This document shows, piece by piece, positions 29,680-36,059 of a stretch of DNA of 36,261 nucleotides. Source of the DNA: a virus. Position numbers and translations under genes: made by a program. Positions within the stretch are counted from its first letter, which is position 1; each line of letters opens with the position of its first letter. The notes under the pieces were generated by a model that did no database searches, was not told the DNA's origin, and saw only the letters and a list, made by a program, of their open reading frames with translations. The stretch spans positions 1 to 36,261 of IMG/VR virus record IMGVR_UViG_3300035670_000700; one strand, 5' to 3'.

Positions 29680-29909
29680 TGTTGTTCTCCTGTAGCATAA
29701 GCATAAGCGGCTGCTGCAATGTTTCTTGCGCCTTTAGGATTGTCATGTGCAATGCAAAGCCCTATTTTTTCCAACGCAGTAACCAACTCAGCATTCACCT
29801 CATGCAAGCGGCGTAGTTCGGCGGCGTATGTTGGCTCCATCCTCATAATCCTAGATAGTCGTTCATCATGTTCAGCCAGCCGCAGGGCTTCGGGTTGTTT
29901 GTCAGTCAT
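29676..29909 (-). CDS. Cassette protein family 2, copy B
   Basis: A 77-residue helical protein sharing MTDKQPEALRLAE, YAAELRRLHE and NAELV with copy A (23506-23787), and ending YATGEQQ. The first 41 bases are identical at DNA level with copy A. It overlaps the upstream gene by ATGA. Together with the following membrane miniprotein and family 1 copy B it forms a shorter version of the block at 22.6-23.8 kb. Function unknown. Confidence 0.65.
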   Translation of the reverse strand: MTDKQPEALRLAEHDERLSRIMRMEPTYAAELRRLHEVNAELVTALEKIGLCIAHDNPKGARNIAAAAYAYATGEQQ

Positions 29910-30088
29910 AGTTTATTAGCCCTTATCAGTCTGCACTTCTGGCGGTCAGCATGAGTAAAGTCAGGACTAATCTCAGCTACCGAGCAGTTTAATTGCGCTT
30001 TAGGTTTAGCATCCACCGCCAATACAGCCATGTAAATAGATAACATTGCTATAACAGCAACATATACATAAATTGCAAGTTCTTTCAT
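29906..30088 (-). CDS. Small membrane-anchored protein
   Basis: A 60-residue protein from ATG 30088, which has an ideal GGAGGAAAT site; a longer frame to 30118 has no support. An N-terminal membrane helix (AIYVYVAVIAMLSIYMAVLAV) leads to a short Cys-containing tail (NCSVAEISPDFTHADRQKCRLIR), with the two cysteines outside the membrane. That SVAEISPDFT...C tail is common in phage early proteins. It is the first gene of the leftward transcript from the 30.1 kb promoter. Confidence 0.65.
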   Translation of the reverse strand: MKELAIYVYVAVIAMLSIYMAVLAVDAKPKAQLNCSVAEISPDFTHADRQKCRLIRANKL

Positions 30089-30116
30089 ATTTCCTCCATA
30101 GTTGTGCTGCCGAAAC

Positions 30117-30145
30117 ATAGTAACCCTATCTCAATTTCCTGCCAA
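30117..30145 (-). promoter_or_regulatory. Leftward sigma70-like promoter
   Basis: Reading leftward: TTGGCA (30145-30140), a 17-base spacer, TACTAT (30122-30117). TTGGCA matches the -35 consensus in five of six positions and TACTAT matches TATAAT in four of six. It is 29 bases upstream of the first leftward gene's ATG (30088), within an AT-rich region shared with a rightward promoter. Confidence 0.55.
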
Positions 30146-30189
30146 TAGTATTTTTAAATAGGAATATTGCATCCGATTAAAATTACTCA

Positions 30190-30218
30190 TTGACATAATT
30201 ATTGTGAAGGCGCATTAT
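30190..30218 (+). promoter_or_regulatory. Rightward sigma70-like promoter
   Basis: TTGACA (30190-30195), a 17-base spacer, CATTAT (30213-30218): a perfect -35 and four of six matches to the -10. It is followed by a small hairpin (CCGC-AAGT-GCGG, 30227-30238) and the AGGAGA site of the first rightward gene at 30255. With the leftward promoter it makes a divergent control region. Confidence 0.6.
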
Positions 30219-30254
30219 TCCTACACCGCAAGTGCGGACAACTAGGAGAACAAT

Positions 30255-30551
30255 ATGAATATCTATGAATTGCAGTCGTACCTGACAATAGAAGTTACCA
30301 CTGGCTACCCACAGGAGCTGACCAGTAACTTAGAAGATCCAAAAGAAGCACTAGATACCTTCATGATTCTGTGGGCATCTTACCGTGACGATCCGGTCAA
30401 GTTGCAGAGCAAGATCAGTCAGTTTATTGGTCAGCTTATTGAGGAAGCATCCAAGTCAATGCCTCACGATGATTACATTCCATCGCCAGAAGATGAGCGA
30501 GACTTGTACGAAAGCACTAAGTATCAAGCCAAAAAAGATCGTTACATCTGA
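30255..30551 (+). CDS. Small unknown early protein
   Basis: A 98-residue acidic helical protein (NIYELQSYLTIEVTTGYPQELTSN, EALDTFMILWASYRDDPVKLQSKISQFIGQLIEEA). AGGAGAACAAT precedes the ATG; it is the first gene after the rightward promoter. No family recognised. Being first suggests a regulatory or host-takeover role, by position only. Confidence 0.55.
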   Translation: MNIYELQSYLTIEVTTGYPQELTSNLEDPKEALDTFMILWASYRDDPVKLQSKISQFIGQLIEEASKSMPHDDYIPSPEDERDLYESTKYQAKKDRYI

Positions 30552-30559
30552 GGCAGACT

Positions 30560-30724
30560 ATGAACTACACATACTCAGACGGAGTTAAGGAAGGCATGGA
30601 GATAGCCAGAAAGATGCTTTGTGATGCTTTAAAAGTTGAGCAAGAATCACTAGGCAAGGCTGTAGCAGAAGCCCGGTTAATGAGAATTGAATTGGACAAA
30701 TATGAAAAAACTACTCGCAACTGA
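30560..30724 (+). CDS. 54-residue helical miniprotein
   Basis: A 54-codon ORF: NYTYSDGVKEGMEIARKMLCDALK, SLGKAVAEARLMRIELDKYE. It reads as a continuous amphipathic helix, possibly a coiled coil. It starts nine bases after the preceding gene and overlaps the next one by 23 bases. Function unknown. Confidence 0.5.
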   Translation: MNYTYSDGVKEGMEIARKMLCDALKVEQESLGKAVAEARLMRIELDKYEKTTRN

Positions 30725-30800
30725 TGATTGGCTGGCTAGACATCCTAAAGTGATAGCTGCCCTAATGGTTGTTCTTTACATTCTAGCGTGTGCAATATGA
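30702..30800 (+). CDS. 32-residue membrane miniprotein
   Basis: A 32-codon ORF with a basic start (MKKLLATDDWLARHPK) and one membrane helix (VIAALMVVLYILACAI). It overlaps the previous ORF by 23 bases and shares an ATGA with the next gene, as expected for coupled phage genes. Function unknown. Confidence 0.5.
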   Translation: MKKLLATDDWLARHPKVIAALMVVLYILACAI

Positions 30801-30970
30801 GCAAATGTATCTTAGACCCAGAGTTCAAATATGTCCCATCTTCTAAAACAAACATTGCTAAGACCTTTGCAAAGATTCGCAAAGAGATGCAAGCTAAGGC
30901 TAATAAGGTACAGCCTGTTCAGGAAGTTCGGGAACTCAATATCGTGCAGTATAAAAAATTCAAAGGTTAA
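30797..30970 (+). CDS. Small basic protein ahead of ERF
   Basis: A 57-residue protein from ATG 30797 (overlapping the preceding TGA). It has PEFKYVPSSKTNIAKTFAKIRKEMQAKANK, a basic helix. Short proteins like this often precede ERF recombinase genes in phages; the function is not known. It ends three bases before the ERF ATG. Confidence 0.5.
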   Translation: MSKCILDPEFKYVPSSKTNIAKTFAKIRKEMQAKANKVQPVQEVRELNIVQYKKFKG

Positions 30971-30973
30971 ATA

Positions 30974-31597
30974 ATGTCTGAATATCAAGTCTACGCAAAG
31001 CTGCAAAAGGCTCGGATGATGCTGCAAGCTGCGCCAATAAAGAAGTCAGGACACAATAAGTTTGCAAATTATCATTACTTTGAACTAGGCGATTTCCTTC
31101 CTACCATTAACCAGATATTCAATGAACTCGGACTATGCTCGGTTATTTCGTTTGATAAAGAACTGGCTACTTTGCGTATTGTTGACACTGATAACGGTAG
31201 CAGCATTACATTTACTAGCCCGATGGCTGAGGCTAATTTAAAAGGTACGCATCCTATACAAAATATGGGTGCGGTTCAGACTTATTCTCGTCGCTACCTT
31301 TACGTAAGTGCGCTAGAAATTGTCGAGCATGATGCGCTAGACGCTACCACTGGATCAGAGGCTCCTAAGTCAGCAAAGCCTATTACTAAAGACGTATTCG
31401 ACAGCATGACTAGCGAGGAACAGGAGGCTATTCGTAGCATCGGCGTTAATGTTATTTCCCTGCTGGCTTTAGATGACGTAGAAGGAGCTGTTCAGTTTAT
31501 TGAACAATCAGAGTTAGACGCAGATTCCAAAACAGCCCTTTGGAGTTTGTTGGATAGTAAGCAACGGGCAGCAATTAAGAAATTTACAACTCGATAG
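30974..31597 (+). CDS. erf: ERF family single-strand annealing protein
   Basis: A 207-residue protein. The ERF domain covers ~1-130: VYAKLQKARMMLQAAPIKKSGHNKFANYHYFELGDFLPTINQIFNELGL, then PIQNMGAVQTYSRRYLYVSALEI. This is a P22 Erf-like annealing protein that binds single strands and supports recombination and circularisation of phage DNA. The C-terminal ~75 residues are a separate helical region. It stands immediately before an SSB-like gene, a frequent partner. Confidence 0.88.
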   Translation: MSEYQVYAKLQKARMMLQAAPIKKSGHNKFANYHYFELGDFLPTINQIFNELGLCSVISFDKELATLRIVDTDNGSSITFTSPMAEANLKGTHPIQNMGAVQTYSRRYLYVSALEIVEHDALDATTGSEAPKSAKPITKDVFDSMTSEEQEAIRSIGVNVISLLALDDVEGAVQFIEQSELDADSKTALWSLLDSKQRAAIKKFTTR

Positions 31598-31604
31598 GAA
31601 ATAT

Positions 31605-31856
31605 ATGGCATACGATCCAAACAATAGTGGAGACCTCGGCAAGAACAAAGCCAAGACTCAAGAGAATCACCCGGATTACTCAGGAAAGATTACGGTAGAG
31701 GGCAAGCAGTACTGGCTCAATGGCTGGCTTAAGGCAAACAAAGAGACAGGTGAGAAGTTCTTTAGCCTGTCAGTAAAGCCTAAAGAGCCACGACCTCATA
31801 AAGAAAAAGTCTATGAGCCTATTGACGATGATATGGATCAGGATATTCCTTTTTAG
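31605..31856 (+). CDS. Small SSB-like protein with acidic tip
   Basis: An 83-residue protein. The core GKITVEGKQYWLNGWLKANKETGEKFFSLSVKPKE suggests a short beta-barrel of the OB sort, and the C-terminus IDDDMDQDIPF ends like bacterial SSB (DDDIPF), the tip that recruits replication and repair partners. It follows the ERF gene by seven bases. Too short for a full SSB domain, so a mini-SSB or an SSB mimic that recruits host partners are both possible. Confidence 0.65.
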   Translation: MAYDPNNSGDLGKNKAKTQENHPDYSGKITVEGKQYWLNGWLKANKETGEKFFSLSVKPKEPRPHKEKVYEPIDDDMDQDIPF

Positions 31857-32198
31857 TCTATGAGCCGAAAGCTGATGCTGTGATGCCTCTGACCCGTTTG
31901 CGGGAATTGTGGCGATAACCAGTAAGGCACAGACGCAGCGAGTAGGCTCACCTTATACGCCTAGCCGGTTGTGGCGCGTAACTCCGGCAGCAGGGGCTAG
32001 AACCTCCTTCGGATGCTCCAAGTCTAGTGACCCTGCACCAACACGCATGACCATTGCTGGATGCTATACGCGATAGCAGACTAACCCTGAAGCGAGAGTC
32101 CATGAGTCCCGGGCAACTCGGTGGTAGCAAGATGGGGAAATAGCAGTGGTCAGCCGTGTTGGTAAATGCGTAGCAACAACATAACTTAAGGAGATTTT
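31857..32198 (+). ncRNA. Structured non-coding region (candidate RNA)
   Basis: No credible gene in 342 bases between the SSB-like and HTH genes, but rich pairing in the rightward RNA. 5' domain: TGAGCC 31861-31866 with GGCTCA 31945-31950, GCTG 31871-31874 with CAGC 31936-31939, TGCCT with AGGCA, hairpin CCCG-TTTG-CGGG 31893-31904. Middle: CTAGCC 31961 with GGCTAG 31995, or GCAGGG 31990 with CCCTGC 32031. 3' domain: a 22-base stem (32037-32058 with 32142-32163: 19 Watson-Crick, one G-U) enclosing hairpins 32062-32078 and 32100-32124. Both wobbles favour the rightward strand. AAGGAGA for the next gene lies at its end. Confidence 0.65.
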
Positions 32199-32402
32199 GT
32201 GAAACTGTTAGACCATATTCAAGCGACTTACGAAATTAAGAATGATCGCCAGCTTGCTGACAAACTTGATATTTCAACACCCGTCATTAGCCGTATTCGT
32301 AACAAGAAATGCGGAGTTTCGTCAGATATGATGATCCGTATTCATGAGGTATTCGGTATGTCGATTGCGGACATTAAAGCAATCTGCAAGGAGTCCGAAT
32401 GA
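32199..32402 (+). CDS. Cro/CI-type HTH regulator
   Basis: A 67-residue helix-turn-helix protein: NDRQLADKLDISTPVISRIRNKKCGVSSDMMIRIHEVFG, the canonical XRE/Cro fold (two recognition helices around LDISTPVISRI). AAGGAGA precedes a GTG start (32199). It directly follows the structured region and overlaps the MazG gene by ATGA. As a small early regulator it may bind the divergent promoter region; not shown. Confidence 0.8.
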   Translation: MKLLDHIQATYEIKNDRQLADKLDISTPVISRIRNKKCGVSSDMMIRIHEVFGMSIADIKAICKESE

Positions 32403-32710
32403 GTTGGGCATTTACTGAACTTGAAGTTATCCGTTGGTCTGAAGTAAGAGGAATCATCCCTAACTCAACCTCACTAGCCCAGTTGTCTAAGGCTTATGAG
32501 GAAATGGAGGAACTAGAAAATGCTCTCAATCTTAGAGATAAACCCGGCATTATTGATGGTCTGGGGGACGTTCTTGTGTGCCTTATCAATGTTGCCGCTT
32601 TGGAAGACCTTGATCTCACCAGATGCCTAGAGGCTGCGTTTAGTGAGATTAAAGACCGTAAGGGTCATATGAACAAGGAAGGAATATTTGTCAAAGATGG
32701 ATCAAGTTAA
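32399..32710 (+). CDS. MazG-like nucleotide pyrophosphohydrolase
   Basis: A 103-residue protein. LSKAYEEMEELENAL (E34, E35, E37, E38) and DGLGDVLVCLINVAALEDLD (D53, D57) give the ExxE...DxxxD metal-binding pattern of MazG-type pyrophosphohydrolases, which hydrolyse NTPs and in phages are thought to lower (p)ppGpp or clear modified nucleotides. It overlaps the HTH gene (ATGA) and the next gene. Confidence 0.75.
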   Translation: MSWAFTELEVIRWSEVRGIIPNSTSLAQLSKAYEEMEELENALNLRDKPGIIDGLGDVLVCLINVAALEDLDLTRCLEAAFSEIKDRKGHMNKEGIFVKDGSS

Positions 32711-32900
32711 TAGCCCAGCGCATTACACAGACGGAGGCATTCAAACCATTGACTTCATTGAAGCTAAGGGATTGAACTTTCACTTAGGCAACGTAGTTAA
32801 ATATATATCTAGAGCAGGTAAGAAAGGCGATAACCTTGAAGACTTGCTCAAGGCACAATGGTATCTGAATAGAGAAATAGAGCGAAATGGTAAAGATTAA
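32688..32900 (+). CDS. DUF3310 (SaV-like) protein
   Basis: A 70-residue protein: DQVNSPAHYTDGGIQTIDFIEAKGLNFHLGNVVKYISRAGKKG, LEDLLKAQWYLNREIE. This is the DUF3310 family (nucleotide-kinase-related phage protein). The TTG at 32688 has AAGGAAGG at the right distance; the ATG at 32697 is the alternative and would begin right at the family's usual start. It overlaps the neighbours on both sides. Confidence 0.8.
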   Translation: MSKMDQVNSPAHYTDGGIQTIDFIEAKGLNFHLGNVVKYISRAGKKGDNLEDLLKAQWYLNREIERNGKD

Positions 32901-33225
32901 CCAAGAAACTTACGCTAGATTAATTAAATATTTATTAAGCAACGATGCCACAATTCATGATCTACACAATGAAACAGGGCTACACAAAATCACCGTATCC
33001 AGACTAATTAGAACCTTTAGAAAGCACAAACTGGTTCATATATGTGACTGGGAGGCTGATAAACGTGGACGGGATCAGACGATGGTTATTAAATGGGGAC
33101 AAGGAAAAGACAAGAAGCGCTTTTCAATGACTTCAACAGAGCGTCAAAGGCTATGCAGGGCACGTAAGAAAGAAGTAGCTACACACCCTATTAGTCTGCT
33201 CAAACCTTTAGAACTTCGCCCCTAA
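32887..33225 (+). CDS. Winged-helix DNA-binding protein
   Basis: A 112-residue protein with NDATIHDLHNETGLHKITVSRLIRTFRKHKLVHICDWEADKRGRDQT, a MarR-like helix-turn-helix and wing, followed by a basic tail (STERQRLCRARKKEVA). It is probably a regulator of phage transcription. It ends 26 bases inside the opposite-strand metallophosphoesterase gene: the junction of the two convergent transcripts. Confidence 0.7.
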   Translation: MVKINQETYARLIKYLLSNDATIHDLHNETGLHKITVSRLIRTFRKHKLVHICDWEADKRGRDQTMVIKWGQGKDKKRFSMTSTERQRLCRARKKEVATHPISLLKPLELRP

Positions 33226-34162
33226 AGACTACTAAACCCTCATCTTCATCGAGAACCTCACAGAGTTCTGGCGGTAACAACTTGCCTTCGTAAAAGGTCA
33301 GTACAGCAAAGCCAGACCTGTGATTCCTCGTCGAATCCTCTGTGTACAAGAATTGGTCTCCCCAGACATTAGCCAGGCTTCCGGTATCCACGCCATATCT
33401 CGTCCCAGTCAGATCCGTCCACGGCATCACCTTTAGGGAATGAAGGTGTCCGTTCACCGTACTAACGCCCGATTTTAAGGTAGCGTTATATGAGGCGTGA
33501 ATCCCGTTATACAGCCGATGTTTAATCTGCGTATGCTCGTTGACCATAATGCTCATGGAAAACTTCCACATAGGAAAGTGATCCTTAAGATCCATACCAA
33601 CAATACCCTTAAATCCATCCCCTACCTGAGCCGCTAAACGGGCGTTAAAGCGTTGATCGTGGTTTCCCCATGTCCAATGTAGGGAGGCGCCTTTTGCAGC
33701 CTTCTCGATCTCGTACAGGCGTTCCTGACAGGTCTCTAGCTCTTGTTTTACGTTAGGGATAGACTCCCAGCCTGAAACAGGGTGTCTTGAGATACTGGCT
33801 CCGTCAAACACATCACCATTCATAATGACCATCTTAGGCTTCAAGTCCTTAATGATCTTTACGAATGCACGATGAGCTGTGGAGATAATGCCGGGCCAAT
33901 AATGGCAGTCTGAACCGATTACAATAGTTCCGTTCGCCAGCTCTACATTTGTTCTTACGTTATTGTGAGCATAGGACACTAGAAAATCAGGGCTTTTTTT
34001 ATTAACAGAAACTAAGATATTCCCTGTCTTTGCCTCAATCCTTCTTCTTCGCCTAAAGACGCTTCGGTAATCTAGTCCCAGCATCTTGGCTATTTCACCA
34101 ACAGACCCAATCTTGTTCCATAAATCAATAAACTCTTGATCTGATACTTTTGATTTTGACAT
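33200..34162 (-). CDS. Metallophosphoesterase with N-terminal HTH
   Basis: A 320-residue protein. Residues ~8-45 are a helix-turn-helix (SVGEIAKMLGLDYRSVFRRRRRIE); residues ~80-245 are a calcineurin-like phosphoesterase: GSDCH (84-87), NGDVFD (115-120), GNHDQR (166-170) and GHLH (238-241), with metal ligands in place. The combination is frequent in phages and points to a DNA-related phosphoesterase or nuclease. It is the last gene of the leftward late transcript, facing the rightward operon. Confidence 0.82.
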   Translation of the reverse strand: MSKSKVSDQEFIDLWNKIGSVGEIAKMLGLDYRSVFRRRRRIEAKTGNILVSVNKKSPDFLVSYAHNNVRTNVELANGTIVIGSDCHYWPGIISTAHRAFVKIIKDLKPKMVIMNGDVFDGASISRHPVSGWESIPNVKQELETCQERLYEIEKAAKGASLHWTWGNHDQRFNARLAAQVGDGFKGIVGMDLKDHFPMWKFSMSIMVNEHTQIKHRLYNGIHASYNATLKSGVSTVNGHLHSLKVMPWTDLTGTRYGVDTGSLANVWGDQFLYTEDSTRNHRSGFAVLTFYEGKLLPPELCEVLDEDEGLVVFRGEVLKV

Positions 34163-34165
34163 GAT

Positions 34166-34366
34166 TTAATTAACGAAACGATGGAATTCACCACACCACT
34201 CATCCCTAGCAACTACCGGAAAAGTCGTGTCGTATTCATCTTCACCAACACTAATAACTATCGGTGGATAACGTCTGCAATGGCCTAGATTCTCCTTAGG
34301 TTCCGTAAGGAAGAAAGAACAACTTTGGCAAGAAGGCATACAATCATCAGGAATCTTTTTAGGCAT
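34166..34366 (-). CDS. Small four-Cys protein
   Basis: A 66-residue protein: CQSCSFFLTEPKENLGHCRRYPP, TTFPVVARDEWCGEFH. Four conserved Cys with the RYPP and WCGEF ends match a small phage/prophage protein family which probably binds a metal; function unknown. Its ATG shares one base with the upstream stop (TAATG). Confidence 0.6.
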   Translation of the reverse strand: MPKKIPDDCMPSCQSCSFFLTEPKENLGHCRRYPPIVISVGEDEYDTTFPVVARDEWCGEFHRFVN

Positions 34367-34674
34367 TATGAAGTACTGCCTTTGTACTCAGGTTCAGAAG
34401 GTAGTAACGTAAATGAGTCAACGTGCCAAGATCTAATCTCACCGCCATCAAAGACAACCAAGATTGAATTAGACCGTCTAGTCCAGCAAAACCTAACGTA
34501 AGAGCTAGTCCCAAAGGCATAGCCATCGTGCATATCCCTAGAACCACAATACTGGTCTCTCGTCGTTATGACAGTCCAGCCACCAGCATTGTTCTGAAAC
34601 CCTGCTGCTTGTGAATCTTCCGCAAAACTATAACAAGTTATTACTGATAAGACAACAGCAGCAAGTCGCTTCAT
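34366..34674 (-). CDS. Secreted two-Cys small protein next to endolysin
   Basis: A 102-residue protein from ATG 34674, preceded by AGGGTG at good spacing; the frame can begin at GTG 34683. A cleavable signal peptide (KRLAAVVLSVITCYSFAEDSQA) is followed by ~80 residues with two Cys (YCGSRD, RFCWTR) that could form a disulfide in the periplasm. It overlaps the M15 peptidase gene, so it may help lysis, protect the cell from superinfection or inhibit a periplasmic enzyme; no family recognised. Confidence 0.55.
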   Translation of the reverse strand: MKRLAAVVLSVITCYSFAEDSQAAGFQNNAGGWTVITTRDQYCGSRDMHDGYAFGTSSYVRFCWTRRSNSILVVFDGGEIRSWHVDSFTLLPSEPEYKGSTS

Positions 34675-34679
34675 GATAA

Positions 34680-35099
34680 TCACCCTATGGTTTCACCTGC
34701 CTGAAGTTGAGCCAATGTCTTACCTCCGGTATATTGGAAATGAGCCATCTCTTTAAACGTCTTCCACTCCCATGCCCACTCTAGGCCAGCTTCTTTACCT
34801 AATTCGCCAACCTTCATCCAAACCGGATCTTTAGTATTCCAATTAGGCTTACCGTTAGTCAGTGGGACAACATCAATAGCACACCGCCAGTTATGCCAAC
34901 TCTGCCCACCCTTGGCATTAGTAACTTTCCTGCCGGGCGCAGTACGTCCCTGAGCATACAAAGCGTTCTGGCTCTCATGGTCACGATAGGTAGACGTAAT
35001 CAGCAAATCAATGCCGTTTTCCTCACACAGCGCCTTAAACTTACGCACCTTCTCCTGAACCACTGGAAGCAAATCATCAATCTTGCGTGAGTTAATCAT
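34680..35099 (-). CDS. Endolysin, M15-type peptidoglycan peptidase
   Basis: A 139-residue L-alanyl-D-glutamate/VanY-type peptidase. LLITSTYRDHESQNALYAQGRT, SWHNWRCAID (His69, Asp76) and EMAHFQY (His120) give the zinc ligands of the M15 family. No signal peptide, so release would need the neighbouring holin. It follows the holin gene directly (ATGA-like coupling) as in many phage lysis cassettes. Confidence 0.9.
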   Translation of the reverse strand: MINSRKIDDLLPVVQEKVRKFKALCEENGIDLLITSTYRDHESQNALYAQGRTAPGRKVTNAKGGQSWHNWRCAIDVVPLTNGKPNWNTKDPVWMKVGELGKEAGLEWAWEWKTFKEMAHFQYTGGKTLAQLQAGETIG

Positions 35100-35506
35100 T
35101 TCTTAGCCTTCATATCAATAATCTTCTCCAGCGTTCTGCCGCCAAAGTAAAAGCTCATAACCAACATTCCCCACTGACCTAGCAACTCTACGAACGAGTC
35201 AGCAATATCGAGAGAAGAAGCGTCAATAAGCGCCAATGCTAAATACGCCACTAGAATGTAAATCAACGTCAGAGGACGGATATTCTTAGACAGCCAGCTA
35301 TCGCTCGCCATATCAGCCTGTTGGCGCTGAGTCAGGTTATTCTGCTCAGTCTTGTATAAATCGGTATCGTTAGCCATCTTGGCTAATTCACCGTCCTGAG
35401 CCATTCGAGCAAGCTCTAGCTGCGCCTTAGCCTTTTGTTCAGGATCTGGAATCAACTTGTCTATTAGTTTGCCACCAATCCCTAACAACGCCTCTAATCC
35501 AAACAT
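35096..35506 (-). CDS. Three-TM holin (GTA_holin_3TM-like)
   Basis: A 136-residue protein. EALLGIGGKLIDKLIPDPEQKAKAQLELARMAQDGELAKMANDTD, then NIRPLTLIYILVAYLALALI and LLGQWGMLVMSFYFGGRTLEKI. This is the 3-TM holin family pattern: a helical N-terminus followed by membrane helices. GGGGGTTGAT precedes the ATG. It would form the membrane hole letting the M15 endolysin out. Confidence 0.8.
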   Translation of the reverse strand: MFGLEALLGIGGKLIDKLIPDPEQKAKAQLELARMAQDGELAKMANDTDLYKTEQNNLTQRQQADMASDSWLSKNIRPLTLIYILVAYLALALIDASSLDIADSFVELLGQWGMLVMSFYFGGRTLEKIIDMKAKK

Positions 35507-35507
35507 A

Positions 35508-36059
35508 TCAACCCCCTAACGTAAACATCCAGATAATACCTGCGACTATTGCGACAGATACTGCTATGCCTAATATCACAGCAATAATGTTTTGGATAAA
35601 CTGAGCCTTCTTAGCTTTCTCTCGTCTAGCAGCCATTTCCAAAGCCTTTAGATGCAACTTATGGTCTATCTGCCTTTGCCGACGATCTGCCCTAAGTTTC
35701 TCCAGCCGACCCATAAACTCATCGTACAAACCGGGTTCCTGAAACTGGTAGATAAACATTTCTTTCAAATCTTTGTAGAACTGCTTTAGCTGACGTTCAG
35801 CGACCATCATCTCAATGACAACCTCAAAGTCATTGCGGCTATCTTCTGCCGGTGGATTGTCTTGCAGTTCTTTAGCGTGTGCTATGCCTTCTTCAGCCTT
35901 GCCAGCAGACGAAAAAAAACTGGTAAGCGCCCCTAATGATTCGTGAGCAGACTTACCAGCCTCAGCACATTCCCTGATCTCGTCAAACGCTTCCTTGGCA
36001 ACATCAAAAGCAGCCTTAGCCCCTTTGATGACCATCAGGGCTGTAGCTACTTCAATCAT
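35508..36059 (-). CDS. Coiled-coil protein with C-terminal membrane anchor
   Basis: A 183-residue protein: Ala-rich helical N-terminus (KGAKAAFDVAKEAFDEIRECAEAGKSAHESLGAL), long charged helices (RADRRQRQIDHKLHLKALEMAARREKAKKAQ) and a C-terminal membrane helix (IIAVILGIAVSVAIVAGIIWMF). The gene before the holin in this lysis block; similar proteins occur there in aquatic phages. Could be a lysis accessory or superinfection exclusion protein; unproven. Confidence 0.55.
   Translation of the reverse strand: MIEVATALMVIKGAKAAFDVAKEAFDEIRECAEAGKSAHESLGALTSFFSSAGKAEEGIAHAKELQDNPPAEDSRNDFEVVIEMMVAERQLKQFYKDLKEMFIYQFQEPGLYDEFMGRLEKLRADRRQRQIDHKLHLKALEMAARREKAKKAQFIQNIIAVILGIAVSVAIVAGIIWMFTLGG

Noticed and set aside
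32070-32110. Possible group I intron core (AGACTA near AGAGTCC)
   Set aside because: The two segments could pair like P7 but only ~14 bases separate them, leaving no room for P3/P8, and the flanks are not two halves of one gene.
31948-32130. A 60-codon leftward frame in the non-coding stretch
   Set aside because: It runs against its neighbours, has a start without ribosome-binding site, and the region is explained better by RNA pairing.
33986-34004. GGGCTTTTTTT run on the + strand resembling a terminator end for the rightward operon
   Set aside because: No upstream complementary arm is present, and the bases are explained as codons of the metallophosphoesterase gene.
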